64,000 bases of DNA from Blasia pusilla. Lineage: Eukaryota; Marchantiophyta; Marchantiopsida; Blasiales. The position numbers were made by a program, and so were the translations under genes. This document shows positions 44,418 through 53,389 of the stretch, in pieces. The stretch covers positions 10,292,001-10,356,000 of the forward strand of contig CM114273.1 in NCBI GenBank assembly GCA_050084515.1, in the 5' to 3' direction. Position 1 is the stretch's first letter. Every line of letters begins with the position of its first letter. The notes under the pieces are model-generated. The model worked only from the letters and a program-made list of their open reading frames with translations. It was not told the origin of the DNA and did no database searches.

Positions 44418-45503
44418 ATGGAAGGCTCCCGGCGATCCGCTCGGGATCAGCGAGCTGACCGACGTAATAAGCAACACGAATATCATCTGTCTTGGAGACC
44501 TCCGGGTGTATCTCCCGGTCTTCGTCCTCGAACAAAACCGAAGAGCAAGAAGAGGGACAGGAGTGCTATCCCCAGCACGTCTCCTGCCACTTCGCAGTCG
44601 GACGAAGAGTCAACGTGGAATCCCTTTGGGAACGAAGGGGACGAGGGGCCGGCCAGACCAATCAGATCGGAACCTCTACCTCCTCCTTACCGAACATCAA
44701 GTCCATGACCTAGCAGCCAAGATTTCCCAATGGCTAACCTTAGAAAGACGCTGCTAAGATATCCTACATTCGCGGGAGGACGAAGAGATGACGTCGACAA
44801 CTTTATGCTCAAGTTTATCCATGTAGCTAAGGATAATGGGGAAGGCTCGGAGGAGGATTTGTTACGTGTTTTCCCGGGCGTGCTTAAGAAGCGGGCAAGT
44901 CAGTGGTACGAGGGCCTGGGAACGGAGGTCATTGAAACCTGGAAGAGGGTACTGGAGACCTTTCTTCATGAATTCCGTGACTTGGAGTTCGAGGACAGGC
45001 TTTTGACGAAGCTCCGGGATTTGAAACAAGAAAAAAAGGAAACCCTGAGGGAATACACCCAAAGGTTTCAAATTCTTGTCAACAAACTCAAACACACAAC
45101 CACCTCACAATTGGTAGACTGGTTTGTGTCAAGACTATCCAAGGAGATGGACCGGTATTACCACCGGGGCCAACTAGACTCTCTAGAAGCAGTTATCGCA
45201 TCAGCAGAGGCGTACGAAGCCTCTGAGAAGTCCCGAAAAACGCAAAGACGGTGTCATCAATGGCGAGGTTCTTTGCACACTAGTTCTTCCTCAGAGGACG
45301 AAGCGTCCTCTACAGACACCGAAACCTCCACAGATGGCACGACCAGGTTCATAGACTCCGGAGAGGACCCGAAATCCAAACGGAAGAGGCGTACATGCCA
45401 CCACACTCCCAAGTGGGAGGAAGGAGAGTTGGGAGACTGCTTGGTACTTACGCGAAGTGCAAAGCGTGGAGGTATTGGAGCTTCGGCGAAGCGACGACCC
45501 TGA
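44418..45503 (+). pseudogene. gag: B' gag
   Basis: Starts MEGSRRSARDQRADRRNKQH, homologous to element B gag. One in-frame stop lies at 44706-44708; from 44730 to 45503 the frame is open for 257 codons with MANLRKTLLRYPTFAGGRRD, KKRASQWYEGLG, FLHEFRDLEFEDRLLTKL, LVDWFVSRLSKEMDRYYHRG and QLDSLEAVIASAEAYEASEK. It is better preserved than in B and shows the residues at B's breaks. The C-terminal tail is shortened: the frame ends at 45503 and protease, RT and integrase are absent. Confidence 0.8.
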
Positions 45504-45565
45504 CTGCTATGGCTAGATTGTAACAGTCACGTCGCCACGACCAAGAAACCGCATAGTGCCTCGAC

Positions 45566-45573
45566 TATATAAG
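45566..45573 (+). promoter_or_regulatory. TATA box before the extra ORF of B'
   Basis: TATATAAG lies 31 bases before the ATG at 45604. Element B has a related actataagag at the equivalent place (about 27245, minus strand). It could drive a separate transcript for the extra ORF. Confidence 0.45.
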
Positions 45574-45603
45574 CACCCCTTGATTAACCAGGCGATTATT
45601 TCC

Positions 45604-46095
45604 ATGGACGGAGTCACCACAAAGTTGCGTAGCAGACCGAAGCGCGGAGCACACCAAGATAGACCTACCGCCATGCCTTGTGACGACTCTATGCCCATCC
45701 TGCAAAGTGCGGCCATGCCCTTGGTAAAGTTGTCACCGGAATTAGTTGAAGCGCTCGAGGAGCGATCGATGGAGACCTTTTTTCAAGCTAATTGGACATT
45801 AACGTCAGGAGAACTACTCAAGAAGCTTCGCTCCTCGACTGCAGCCGCCAAGTTTCAAAGAAGGGGTCTTCGGTATCGCGCTCAGCCACAACACTGGATG
45901 CCGGATGACCGGCAAGCAACTTATATGCTCCCGGCCGCTTCGGAGTATGAGTATGACGCCGAATCCATGGAAAGGCACGAATATTTTTTGGCACTCATTT
46001 GTGTGACGTCCGATCGCCTCTGCAAGAATGGCTACAAAGCTAATTTGTTGTCCCCGCCCTTGTTTGGATAATTTTGCAAGCAATTAATGACCTTG
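45604..46095 (+). pseudogene. B' extra ORF, N-terminal part
   Basis: The ATG at 45604 (MDGVTTKLRSRPKRG) aligns with the element B extra ORF start near 27213. It is open to 46071, with AMPLVKLSPELVEALEERSM, FFQANWTLTSGELLKKLRSS, YEYDAESMERHEYFLAL and NGYKANLLSPPLFG, then a stop, and homology ends at about 46095 (QLMTLW). It preserves the N-terminus that is frameshifted in B. No family is recognised. The rest was removed by the deletion that joined B' to Gypsy-A. Confidence 0.6.
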
Positions 46096-46109
46096 TGGCT
46101 AAGGTTGCT

Positions 46110-47813
46110 ATATAGCAACCAAAGCCAGAGGTTGCGTCCTCTCCGAGTGAGGTCACGATGGAGACTTGGGAGCCTATGGTAGGTCTCAAGTTCATAGGAG
46201 GAGAGCGACGGCGAGTTCATAGGATTCTGAGAGGGCATGTCAGTTGTTTTGCCTTCAGTATGAGAGACTTGGGTACGTTGATGGGTCTCGGGATACGGAT
46301 TGAGTTGGCTAGTGATACGCCGATCTTTCGTCAACCCTACAGGTATTCTGATATGGAGTGAGCCTCGACTTAGAGCAAGAGTCAGGACTTGTTGGACGTA
46401 GGACTTGTGGAGCTATCACATGGGGAGTATGCATCTACCACACTCATGCCGACAAAGAAGGATATGTATGGCAATTGGACTAATAGGCGGATGTGTGAAG
46501 ATTACAGTCCTATCAACCAACACACGAGGTCAGATCGGTACGCCATGCCTACTCCTGAGTAGATCTTTGATGCGGTAGGGCATGCAAAGATCTTCAATAC
46601 TTTAGATCTCCGTGTTGGATATCATAAGCTTCCTATGAGGTTTGAGGACATGGAGAAGATAGCATTTTGGGGGATACATTGGTTTGGGAGAGATTGCTTG
46701 TATCACTGGCGGTTCTTACCATTTGGGTTGAAGAACGCGCGTGCACAGTTTCAAAGAGTGATGGATAGGATTCTAGCAAGCTTGGATTTTGTACGATGTT
46801 ACATAGATGATTTTCTTATCTTCAGTTCCACGATTGAGAAGCATGAGCGACACCTAGAGGAGGTGTTTCGACAATTGCAATAACATGGACTAAAGTTACA
46901 TCCAGGCAAGTGCAGATTATTTCAGGAGCAGATTGAGTACTTGGGACACACCATATACTCGAGTGGGTTAGGCGTTTAGTAGACGAAGGTAGAGGCTATT
47001 GCGCTGATTCCATGCCCTACAGATGTAAGTCAAGATCGAGCATTTCTTGGACTGGCAAACTTCTATCGATGGTATGTCAAAGGTTTTAGTGCGATCGCAA
47101 AGTCTTTGACCTCGTTGACAAGACTTGATCATGTTTGGTTGTGGGGAGATGATCAGGAATGAGCATTTCAGGAGCTCAAGGACAGGTTGACGTCCTCACC
47201 CATTTTACAGAGACCGGTTAGGGGTCGCCCATTCCAGTTACATACGGATTGGAGCATGTTGGGTCTAGGAGCAGTCCTTACTCAGAGGGATGACGAGGAG
47301 ATGGAGTCTGTTGTGGCTTACGCGAGCCGATCGAACAACATTGCACAGGAAAAGTACAGCTCCTACAAGGGAGAGTGCTTGGCTGTAGTGTGGGTTGTGG
47401 CTCATTTCAGGTGCTATTTATTCAACAACCCTTTCACACTTATCATTGATCATCAGCCCTTGAGGTGGTTGATGGAGTCCGACAAGCTTATCGGAAAGCT
47501 TGCTAGGTGGGCTCTATTACTACATGAGTATGAGTTTGGGGTGGTTCATAGGCTAGGTCGGCTGAACCAGGATGCGGATGGGTTGAGTCGTAACCCATGT
47601 CCGAGTCAGAGAGACAACACAAGAGCTCGATGGCACGGAGAGAGTGATGAGGACATGGTGCCCGGGCGGCATGCATCTGCCTATCTTTGTTGGTTGACTA
47701 TGGTAGGTCAGCCACAAGTGATAACTCCAGTAGTGGGGTTGGATGATGAGTCTCTGGATCTGGAGGTCAGTGAGGAGGTGACAGGTGGTCGTTCTTGCGC
47801 ACTCGCGTCGTAG
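46110..47813 (+). pseudogene. pol: Gypsy-A reverse transcriptase and RNase H
   Basis: Begins in the linker before RT (VHRILRGHVSCFAFSMRDLG, then TPIFRQPYRYSDME). RT fingers and palm: MPTKKDMYGNWTNRRMCEDY, FNTLDLRVGYHKLPM, LYHWRFLPFGLKNARAQFQR and RCYIDDFLIFS with the catalytic YIDD. Thumb/connection: KVEAIALIPCPTDVSQDRAF. The RNase H segment (FQLHTDWSMLGLGAVLTQRD, YSSYKGECLAVVWVVAHFRC, LIIDHQPLRWLM) is within a 208-codon open stretch, 47187-47813. Stops at about 46360, 46560, 46882, 46980 and 47160 inactivate RT. The upstream join to B' at about 46095 shows that some N-terminal sequence is missing. Confidence 0.85.
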
Positions 47814-47871
47814 CGAGCACAATGAGTGCTAGGGAGCGGGATCGGATCCTACAGCGATCCAAGAGGTTCAT

Positions 47872-48816
47872 GTGGGAGGGGACTCACATTTTGGGGGTAT
47901 GGGGAGATGTAGAATACGAGTGGTACCTCATCCTTCCCAGCAAGCACGTGTAGTGCGACATGGCCATGAGGAGTTGGGACATTTTGGAATAAAACGTACT
48001 TACAGCTTACTCCAAGTTCAGTATTGGTGGCGCGGCATGCATACTAGGGTACAGCAGTTTGTGGCCAGATGTATGGTATGTGACAGAGTGCGAGCATCCT
48101 TCAATGCTCCCAGTCCGCAGTTACATCCTTTTCCGATTATGGGCTTAGGTTATCGGTGGAGTTTAGACTTTGCGGGACCTTTGCCATTGACGGGGCATCA
48201 TCATAGGTACGTATTGGTCATGGTGGAGCATTTCTCCAAGTGGATAGAGTTGGTGGCACTACCGAAAAAGGAAAGCAAGGGAACAACTTATGCGTTTCAA
48301 GATCGTGTGCTTAGTCACTTTGGTGCACCGGCGGAGGTGTTGAGTGACCAGGGTACCGAGTTTAGGGGAGAGTTTCAGGCCTTGAGTGATCAGGCGCTGA
48401 TAGATCACCGCACCATTTCCAGAGATCATCTTGAGGCGGATGGGTTGGCGGAGAGAGTTGTACAAACTATGAAGAGAAGGTTGCTCAAGTATGGCTTGCA
48501 ACGAGGACAATTGAGGGAGTGGGACCTTCACTTGCCATGGTTGGCTACGGGTTATCCCTTTAGTCGGCATGCATCCTTGGCATCATTTTCACCTTACTTT
48601 CTTCTCTTTGGGAGAGAGCCAGATATAACTGTAGCCATTCGACGTGACATGGCGGAGGTGTTAGATCTTGATGATCCAGATGTGTGGGTACAAGCGTGTT
48701 CTCAGAGGGCGGAGGTTTTTCATAGAGTTATGCCTATGGCCTTTGAGAAATTAGCTATTGCTCAGCATAGAGATACATTGAGGTACGCGACCATTTTGGA
48801 GGAGGTTATCGTGTAG
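47872..48816 (+). CDS. int: Gypsy-A integrase (zinc domain and DDE core)
   Basis: Open for 314 codons. HHCC zinc domain: HGHEELGHFGIKRTYSLLQ, then ARCMVCDRVRA. Catalytic core: D in WSLDFAGPLPL, D in EVLSDQGTEFRG, E in ADGLAERVVQTMKRR, so the triad is complete. YFLLFGREP and a helical tail follow. A frameshift near 48808 moves the C-terminal part (RRFHLGDYVYL) into the next frame, where the PHD finger follows. It inserts the element DNA into chromatin. It would be a processed product of Pol rather than a free-standing gene. Confidence 0.85.
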   Translation: MGGDSHFGGMGRCRIRVVPHPSQQARVVRHGHEELGHFGIKRTYSLLQVQYWWRGMHTRVQQFVARCMVCDRVRASFNAPSPQLHPFPIMGLGYRWSLDFAGPLPLTGHHHRYVLVMVEHFSKWIELVALPKKESKGTTYAFQDRVLSHFGAPAEVLSDQGTEFRGEFQALSDQALIDHRTISRDHLEADGLAERVVQTMKRRLLKYGLQRGQLREWDLHLPWLATGYPFSRHASLASFSPYFLLFGREPDITVAIRRDMAEVLDLDDPDVWVQACSQRAEVFHRVMPMAFEKLAIAQHRDTLRYATILEEVIV

Positions 48817-49202
48817 GGATTAGGAGGTTTCATCTTGGAGATTACGTGTATTTATAGCAGGCGGCACCCACGACGCTATATGTCACTACAGGGTGCACAA
48901 TCCTACGTGTGCGCAAGGTATTAGCGACCGGAGTCCTCATGTTGGAGGGACGGGATGGTATGGTTTGGAAGGATCATGTGCGCAATTGTGCGCCATGTCA
49001 TCTTCCGAACGTAGATGGGACAGTGGATCCAAGCTTGGCAGTGGTACCTGCAGGCTTGAGGTGTATGTTGTGCGGATCTGCAAGGGGTGCAGCCATCATG
49101 TTGGTATGTGATGATTGTTCTCGAGGGTGGCATATGGCATGTCTGACCCCCCCTCTTGATGTAGTCCCCACGGGACGATGGATGTGTCCGAGATGTGTAT
49201 AG
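48817..49202 (+). pseudogene. Gypsy-A integrase C-terminus with PHD finger
   Basis: From about 48808 the frame reads RRFHLGDYVYL, a stop (tag), then RVRKVLATGVLMLEGRDGMV and a linker to a zinc finger: CMLCGSARGAAIMLVCDDC, WHMACLTPPLDV, WMCPRCV, ending at the stop at 49200-49202. The ligand pattern C-x2-C, C-x2-C, H-x2-C, C-x2-C with Trp two residues before the seventh Cys is the classic PHD signature. PHD fingers read histone H3 tails, often methylated or unmodified Lys4. It occupies the place of the chromodomain in chromoviruses, so it is likely to steer integration. Confidence 0.85.
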
Positions 49203-49269
49203 GTTAATAGGCCATGTCAGAGAGATGTGATATTTTCTATCTGGAGTTGGGGGGATCCAATTGCCAGCT

Positions 49270-49279
49270 AGGGGGGCGG
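49270..49279 (+). other. Candidate Gypsy-A polypurine tract
   Basis: aggggggcgg is followed by ttgtgtgat. A polypurine tract should directly precede the 3' LTR, so the complete LTR may start about 49281 (tgtgtgatctcc), not 49421. The 5' LTR lacks this extra part. Confidence 0.45.
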
Positions 49280-49420
49280 TTGTGTGATCTCCATGTATAT
49301 GTATGAGTTGGATTTTGTACATATGTGGATCAACCCGTGTGTGGGGAAGATCGGTGTTGTGTGGTGTAGATGTGACCAGCGATGTATGTTGTATAGCAAT
49401 ATGTATGCGCACGAAAGCTA

Positions 49421-49886
49421 CCACATGTGAGTAGCCGATAGGCCGAGATCTATGGTGGATAGGGCGTAGAAGCCAACAAACTATCTTTAGTGTAACTTTG
49501 TCCCACGGTGTCGAATGAGGTTGAGGATAAGTCGATTGTGTCAGGAACGTCGTTTCTGACAACTTTCATGGTGAGGTCTTTCACAGCCGGGTGACTTTTT
49601 GACCAGGTCACCCGCCCCTGGTAACCTGTGCGCGTAGGTTGCCAAGGGGATAGCTATTTTTAGGGGAAGAGCCTTTTGGCTCTTCCCAACCCTATCTAAC
49701 AGAGGAAGATGGCTTTCCTAAACCATCTTTGTCATGTTGGAGCACCTCTCTTGTATGTGTGTGAGATAGGACTAGGGTGCTAGCGTCCGGATTCCTTGAT
49801 AGCGCAGGGTGGATAAGGGTCGATGTGCCGATGCAGATTGAGGAGTGGAGTTTTAGGCCGAGTGTGCCGGTTTTACTACTCTTTAT
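49421..49886 (+). repeat. Gypsy-A 3' LTR
   Basis: Homologous to 6466-6950 throughout, with the TATA region mutated (tatctaacag) and one short deletion (gggccgt missing near 49738). It ends in a T-rich tract and tctgtcaca, directly followed by another A LTR. Confidence 0.8.
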
Positions 49887-50256
49887 TTTTTCTGTCACAT
49901 CTGAGTAGCTGATAGGCCGAGATCTATCGTGGATAGGGCGTAGGAGCCAACGGACTATCTTGGGTGTAACTTTGTCCCACAATGTCGGATGAGGTTGAGG
50001 ATAGGTCCATTACGTCAAGAACGTTGTTTCTGACAACTGTCATGTTGAGGTCTTTCACAATCGGGTGACTTGTTGACCAAGTCACCCGCCCCTGGTAACC
50101 TGTGCGCGGAGGTAACCAAGGGGATAGCTATTTTTAGGGGAAGAGTCTTTTGGCTCTTCCCAACCCTATATAAGAGAGGAAGATGGCTTTCCTCAGCCAT
50201 CTTTATCATGTTGGGCCGTTGGAGCACCTCTCTTGTATGTGTGTGAGATAGGACTA
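49887..50256 (+). repeat. Second Gypsy-A LTR in tandem, truncated by element C copy 2
   Basis: Begins tgtcacatctgagtagctg immediately after the previous LTR and runs past an intact TATA (tatataagag, about 50173) to gataggacta, where element C copy 2 begins. It may be the end of a second A element joined by LTR recombination, or a tandem solo LTR. Confidence 0.8.
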
Positions 50257-50470
50257 CGGGCTGGTATTCTGAGCGGGAAGCGAGGAAGAGAGGAGAGTCT
50301 CTCTTAAAAAAAAAGGGCAGAATCCGCCTCCTCTCTTCAAAAATTTTGACATGTTTGAAATTTTTGTTTGCTTTAAAATTCATGAAATCTTTAGAAGAGA
50401 GTAGCAAGTGGATCACATTGGGGCCTAAAGTAACCTCCTTTTTCTAGGGGGGCGAAAAACAAGTAGACAT

Positions 50471-51184
50471 CATAAGACCACTACAAACATTCTTCCATCA
50501 CTCTCCATGTGAGCCTAATTTTCTTCACATTGCTTGTCTAAGTCTATAGTAAGTTGTGCCTAGGGGTATTATTGTTGGAGGACCGTTGGCAGACAATTTG
50601 ACCTAAAGTAGCAATTACATCTCAATGAAAGGTTCAAATAAAGACTCTAACCATGGTCTTAATTGACTCTGGTGCCCTTCAAGGTTTAACTTTTGTGAAT
50701 GTGTGGTTGAGATTATGGATTGTTGACTCTTCTTGCAAAAGGCATCAAATACTCATCAATAAGGGGCAAAAGAAAGGCAAAAGGAAATGCCTTTAAATGA
50801 TCGTTGACTCTTCTTGCAAAAGGCATCAAATGTCATCCATAAGGGGGTTTTCCACAACAGAACAAATCGCTCGTCACTCATAGTAGCCGAAGATTTTCAT
50901 TACATCATTTGATGATGTGGGTTCATGAATGGGTGCACAAAGTATACCATGGACTGCTGTCCGTTTGACAACTTGGTTTCACCATTCTCTCTGCCACTAA
51001 GAAATGTGATCACACGAGACGACAATTGAACCAAAAGATTGATAGCTGTCAGGAGTAAAGAGGAACTGATCAAGAAGAAAATATGATCAGATGAGACGAC
51101 AATTGAAGCAAAATATATTTAGCCGTTAGGAGTAAAGAGGAACTGACGCACCCATGTCCCTTCATTCAGATCCTAAATCTGAGA
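50471..51184. other. Element C copy 2 subterminal region, no gene
   Basis: Non-coding. It contains an imperfect duplication of ttgactcttcttgcaaaagg (near 50731 and 50803). Parts near 51000-51180 match 38690-38780 of copy 1 in inverted orientation. Confidence 0.5.
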
Positions 51185-51625
51185 ATCCGAGAAGCTGCAT
51201 CCCTTCCAACCGGTCAGAATTCGACAGGTTGCAACTTTTGCACCCCGTCGGAATCAGATGGGTTGCACCCTTTGCAAGCAAGCACACAATAACAAAAGAA
51301 GGATCTTGAGAAGTGATTCCATTCTGTCCTGCACCCCATGAGAATCCAACAGGTTGGGAATCCCAAATGGCAATCCGACAGGTAGTAGGAATCCAACACG
51401 TCTTAGAGAAGAGAAGAATGAATTAGAGAAGAATGGTTTTACGATAATAGGGGAACGAGACAAAAGTGAAGAAGCCCGCCAGAATGCCTCAAAAGTTGGA
51501 CTAATAGGGAAAGAGTCCGATCACTCAAGCCGCCAACCTGTCAAAATCCGACATGTTTCCTGAAAGTGGTTTAAAATATTGTGAAAAGTTGCAACCCGTC
51601 GGAATCTGACGGGTTGCAAAATAAA
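51185..51625. repeat. Palindrome cluster, copy 2 (matches cluster 5)
   Basis: Units near 51208-51232, 51240-51267, 51531-51556 and 51591-51617. The last reads gcaacccgtcggaa / tctgacgggttgc with near-perfect arms. Confidence 0.78.
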
Positions 51626-51829
51626 CATTCTGAGTAGCTAGACCAACACAATTGACAGGAACAAAAAAATATTCAGCAAAATTTTACAAACACCATCATG
51701 GTTCAAAAAATTCTTGTCCTTTATTACATCCGAGGGAAGCTCCGAAATGTACATTTGATCTAGTCTATGATTTCTTCAGCCTCGTCATCTACAAATTTAC
51801 TCCTAACTCTCATAGGTTCCTATACAAAA

Positions 51830-52236
51830 AGAATTTCTTGGGATACAAGTGGCTCCTTTGGCCGATTGTAGACGGGGATCAAAAATGTTGAGGAATTTGA
51901 GAGCCTTGCCCCCTAGGTACACCATAACGGTCCCATGTAACATTTTTTGAGTCCTACCGCCTTCCTCGGTAATAAATTTTGTACGCTATGCAAATTGACA
52001 CCAATCCAGTATCAATATGTGCTCCGTCCTTGGAAACCAATAAATCCCTACTCCAAAATGCTTTAGTCAAGCTGGGTCTTTTAGTTCTTTGAACTCACTC
52101 GTAATCGTCCCAGAGCTCCTCCAGAATTACTGTCGGCCTTGCCCTCTTGATTTTCGGAATAGTGGGAAGTGACGATGGTGTCACTATCAATGGTGGGTCT
52201 GAAACCGGAGCTCTCGGCTTTGGAGATCTCGGCTTT
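51830..52236 (-). pseudogene. Element C copy 2, remnant of the methyltransferase-like gene 3' end
   Basis: Minus strand reads PRAPVSDPPLIVTPSSLPTI and ILEELWDDYE before a stop, aligning with 37195-37322 of copy 1 and showing Ser where copy 1 has a stop. It then continues into the downstream conserved segment. Upstream methyltransferase motifs are missing because the A-LTR fragment at 52237 replaces them. Confidence 0.65.
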
Positions 52237-52357
52237 GTGAGTAGCCGATAGGCCGAGATCTATCGTGGATACGGCGTAGGAGCCAACGGACTATCTTGAG
52301 TGTAACTTTGTCCCATGGTGTCGGATGAGGTTGAGGATGGGTCGATTGTGTCAGGAA
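52237..52357 (+). repeat. Gypsy-A LTR fragment inside element C copy 2
   Basis: Begins gtgagtagccgataggccga and ends tcaggaacg, matching the first 120 bp of the A LTRs. It marks a deletion that removed everything between copy-1-equivalent positions of about 37195 and 22790. Confidence 0.88.
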
Positions 52358-52359
52358 CG

Positions 52360-53109
52360 ATGGGCCTTCACATAACTCAAAGATCCAAGATCATTTCTTA
52401 CCCGCTCAAAGATTGGGTCGATGTCTTGGCCCGCCAACTGCTCTCGTACAGCAGGTGGCAAGTCCACTGGAAACTCGTCCATCCGATAGAGGTTGATTTC
52501 TTCCGCCGGGCTCAAAGACAAGGAAGATTGCTCTCATGCTTCTTCAGAGATGTCCACCATCTACACGCTGGCGGTCCTCATGACCCGATCGTCCGTCACT
52601 TGAACTTTGGCCGTTTCCTCAGCCGATTTTATATTGATTGTGTCCCCGGACTTCATTGGGGACATTTCTTGCATCTCAACAATTTTGGTTGGACGGGCGG
52701 GGCTTTCTTCAATGGAAATCCCTTTTTCCCTTCGAGCTTTTTCCAATTATGCTCTCTTCACTCACGCGTTCACACGCTTCTTTTCACGCTTTTCCTTGGC
52801 GATCTTTTTCTTCAAGGCCTGCGACGCCTCAACCTCTGCGTTCTATTTTTTGAGCGCCTCCAAAACACCTTTTGCATGCTCCTGCATGTGCAAATTTGCT
52901 TCCCTTTCCCGCTCCTTGATCTCTTGCTGCCTTATCTCATTGGCCGAACGAGGCCTTGGAGATGGTGACGCAAGAGTCCTCATGGACTTGGGAGTGAAGC
53001 TCCCAACCTTGCTTGCTTGAAATTTTTTCCTCGTTATTGTTCCCAAAAATGCCTTGTCCTTGACAACGAAGTTACTTTCTGTGCACGATGAGTTGCCTTG
53101 ATGAGTCAC
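52360..53109 (-). pseudogene. Element C copy 2, coiled-coil N-terminus of the methyltransferase-like gene
   Basis: Minus-strand counterpart of 22109-22790: KFQASKVGSFTPKSMRT, RQQEIKEREREANLHMQEH, KARREKGISIEESPARPTK, then DLPPAVREQLAGQDIDPIFE. The start codon has become ATA, and several stops break it. Comparison shows that the stop at 22304 of copy 1 also occurs here (K-stop-NAEVEAS), so that stop may be ancestral to both copies or mark a small intron. Confidence 0.7.
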
Positions 53110-53389
53110 CTTACCGATGTCGTGATGAGTTGCCTTGATGAGTCGCTCGAATTGTCTCGCGATCGTTCGCTCAAATCGTCTTGCAATGAGTCGCCGTGTA
53201 AAGCGCCCCTTGGTATCTGGTCAGGAGCTGCGCGGAAGAGCAATCAATATCACAAAACAAAAAACCAGAAATGAGCGAACCCTTGCCTATTTATACTTTT
53301 TGAGCCGTTGGGCTGACCGTTGGGTCGCACCGTCGTTCTGACAGCGATGTGTCGGCCGTTATGGAAGTCTGGACGTGAAAACCACCAAC
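53110..53389. other. Element C copy 2, upstream region of the coiled-coil gene
   Basis: Equals 21780-22080 of copy 1 inverted; contains repeated cgagacgatt/aatcgtctcg-like words (ttgtctcgcgatcg) and an A/T-rich box near 53285-53300 (tttatacttttt). The copy 1 equivalent reads aagtataaatagggg (21835-21849), a likely TATA box for the plus-strand gene. Confidence 0.5.

Larger units (their letters stand above)
13396..46095 (+). mobile_element. Element B': internally deleted B-family gypsy inserted in the DNMT
   Basis: Begins with the B-family LTR terminus tgtgatacc inside the last DNMT codons. The LTR is interrupted by the copia element and ends at 43970. A primer-binding site, gag and the start of the extra 3' ORF follow; protease, RT and integrase are missing and there is no 3' LTR. 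B homology stops at about 46095, where Gypsy-A resumes, so one deletion removed the B' 3' end together with part of Gypsy-A. The 5-bp flank ggaca at 13391-13395 has no visible partner, as expected. Confidence 0.75.
6466..49886 (+). mobile_element. Gypsy-A: Ty3/gypsy retrotransposon with DNA methyltransferase and PHD finger
   Basis: The element lies between related LTRs at 6466-6950 and 49421-49886. Its plus-strand order is gag (CCHC knuckle), aspartic protease, C5-cytosine methyltransferase, [nested insertion 13396 to about 46095], reverse transcriptase, RNase H, integrase, PHD finger. The two halves are assigned to one element because LTR, orientation and domain order fit, and because the first half breaks exactly at a B-type LTR start while the second resumes where B' homology ends. 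Sequence between the DNMT end and RT start was probably lost in a deletion. Frameshifts and stops show that the copy is dead. DNMT-bearing gypsy elements have been described in charophytes; the PHD addition is not something I know from published LTR elements. Confidence 0.8.
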
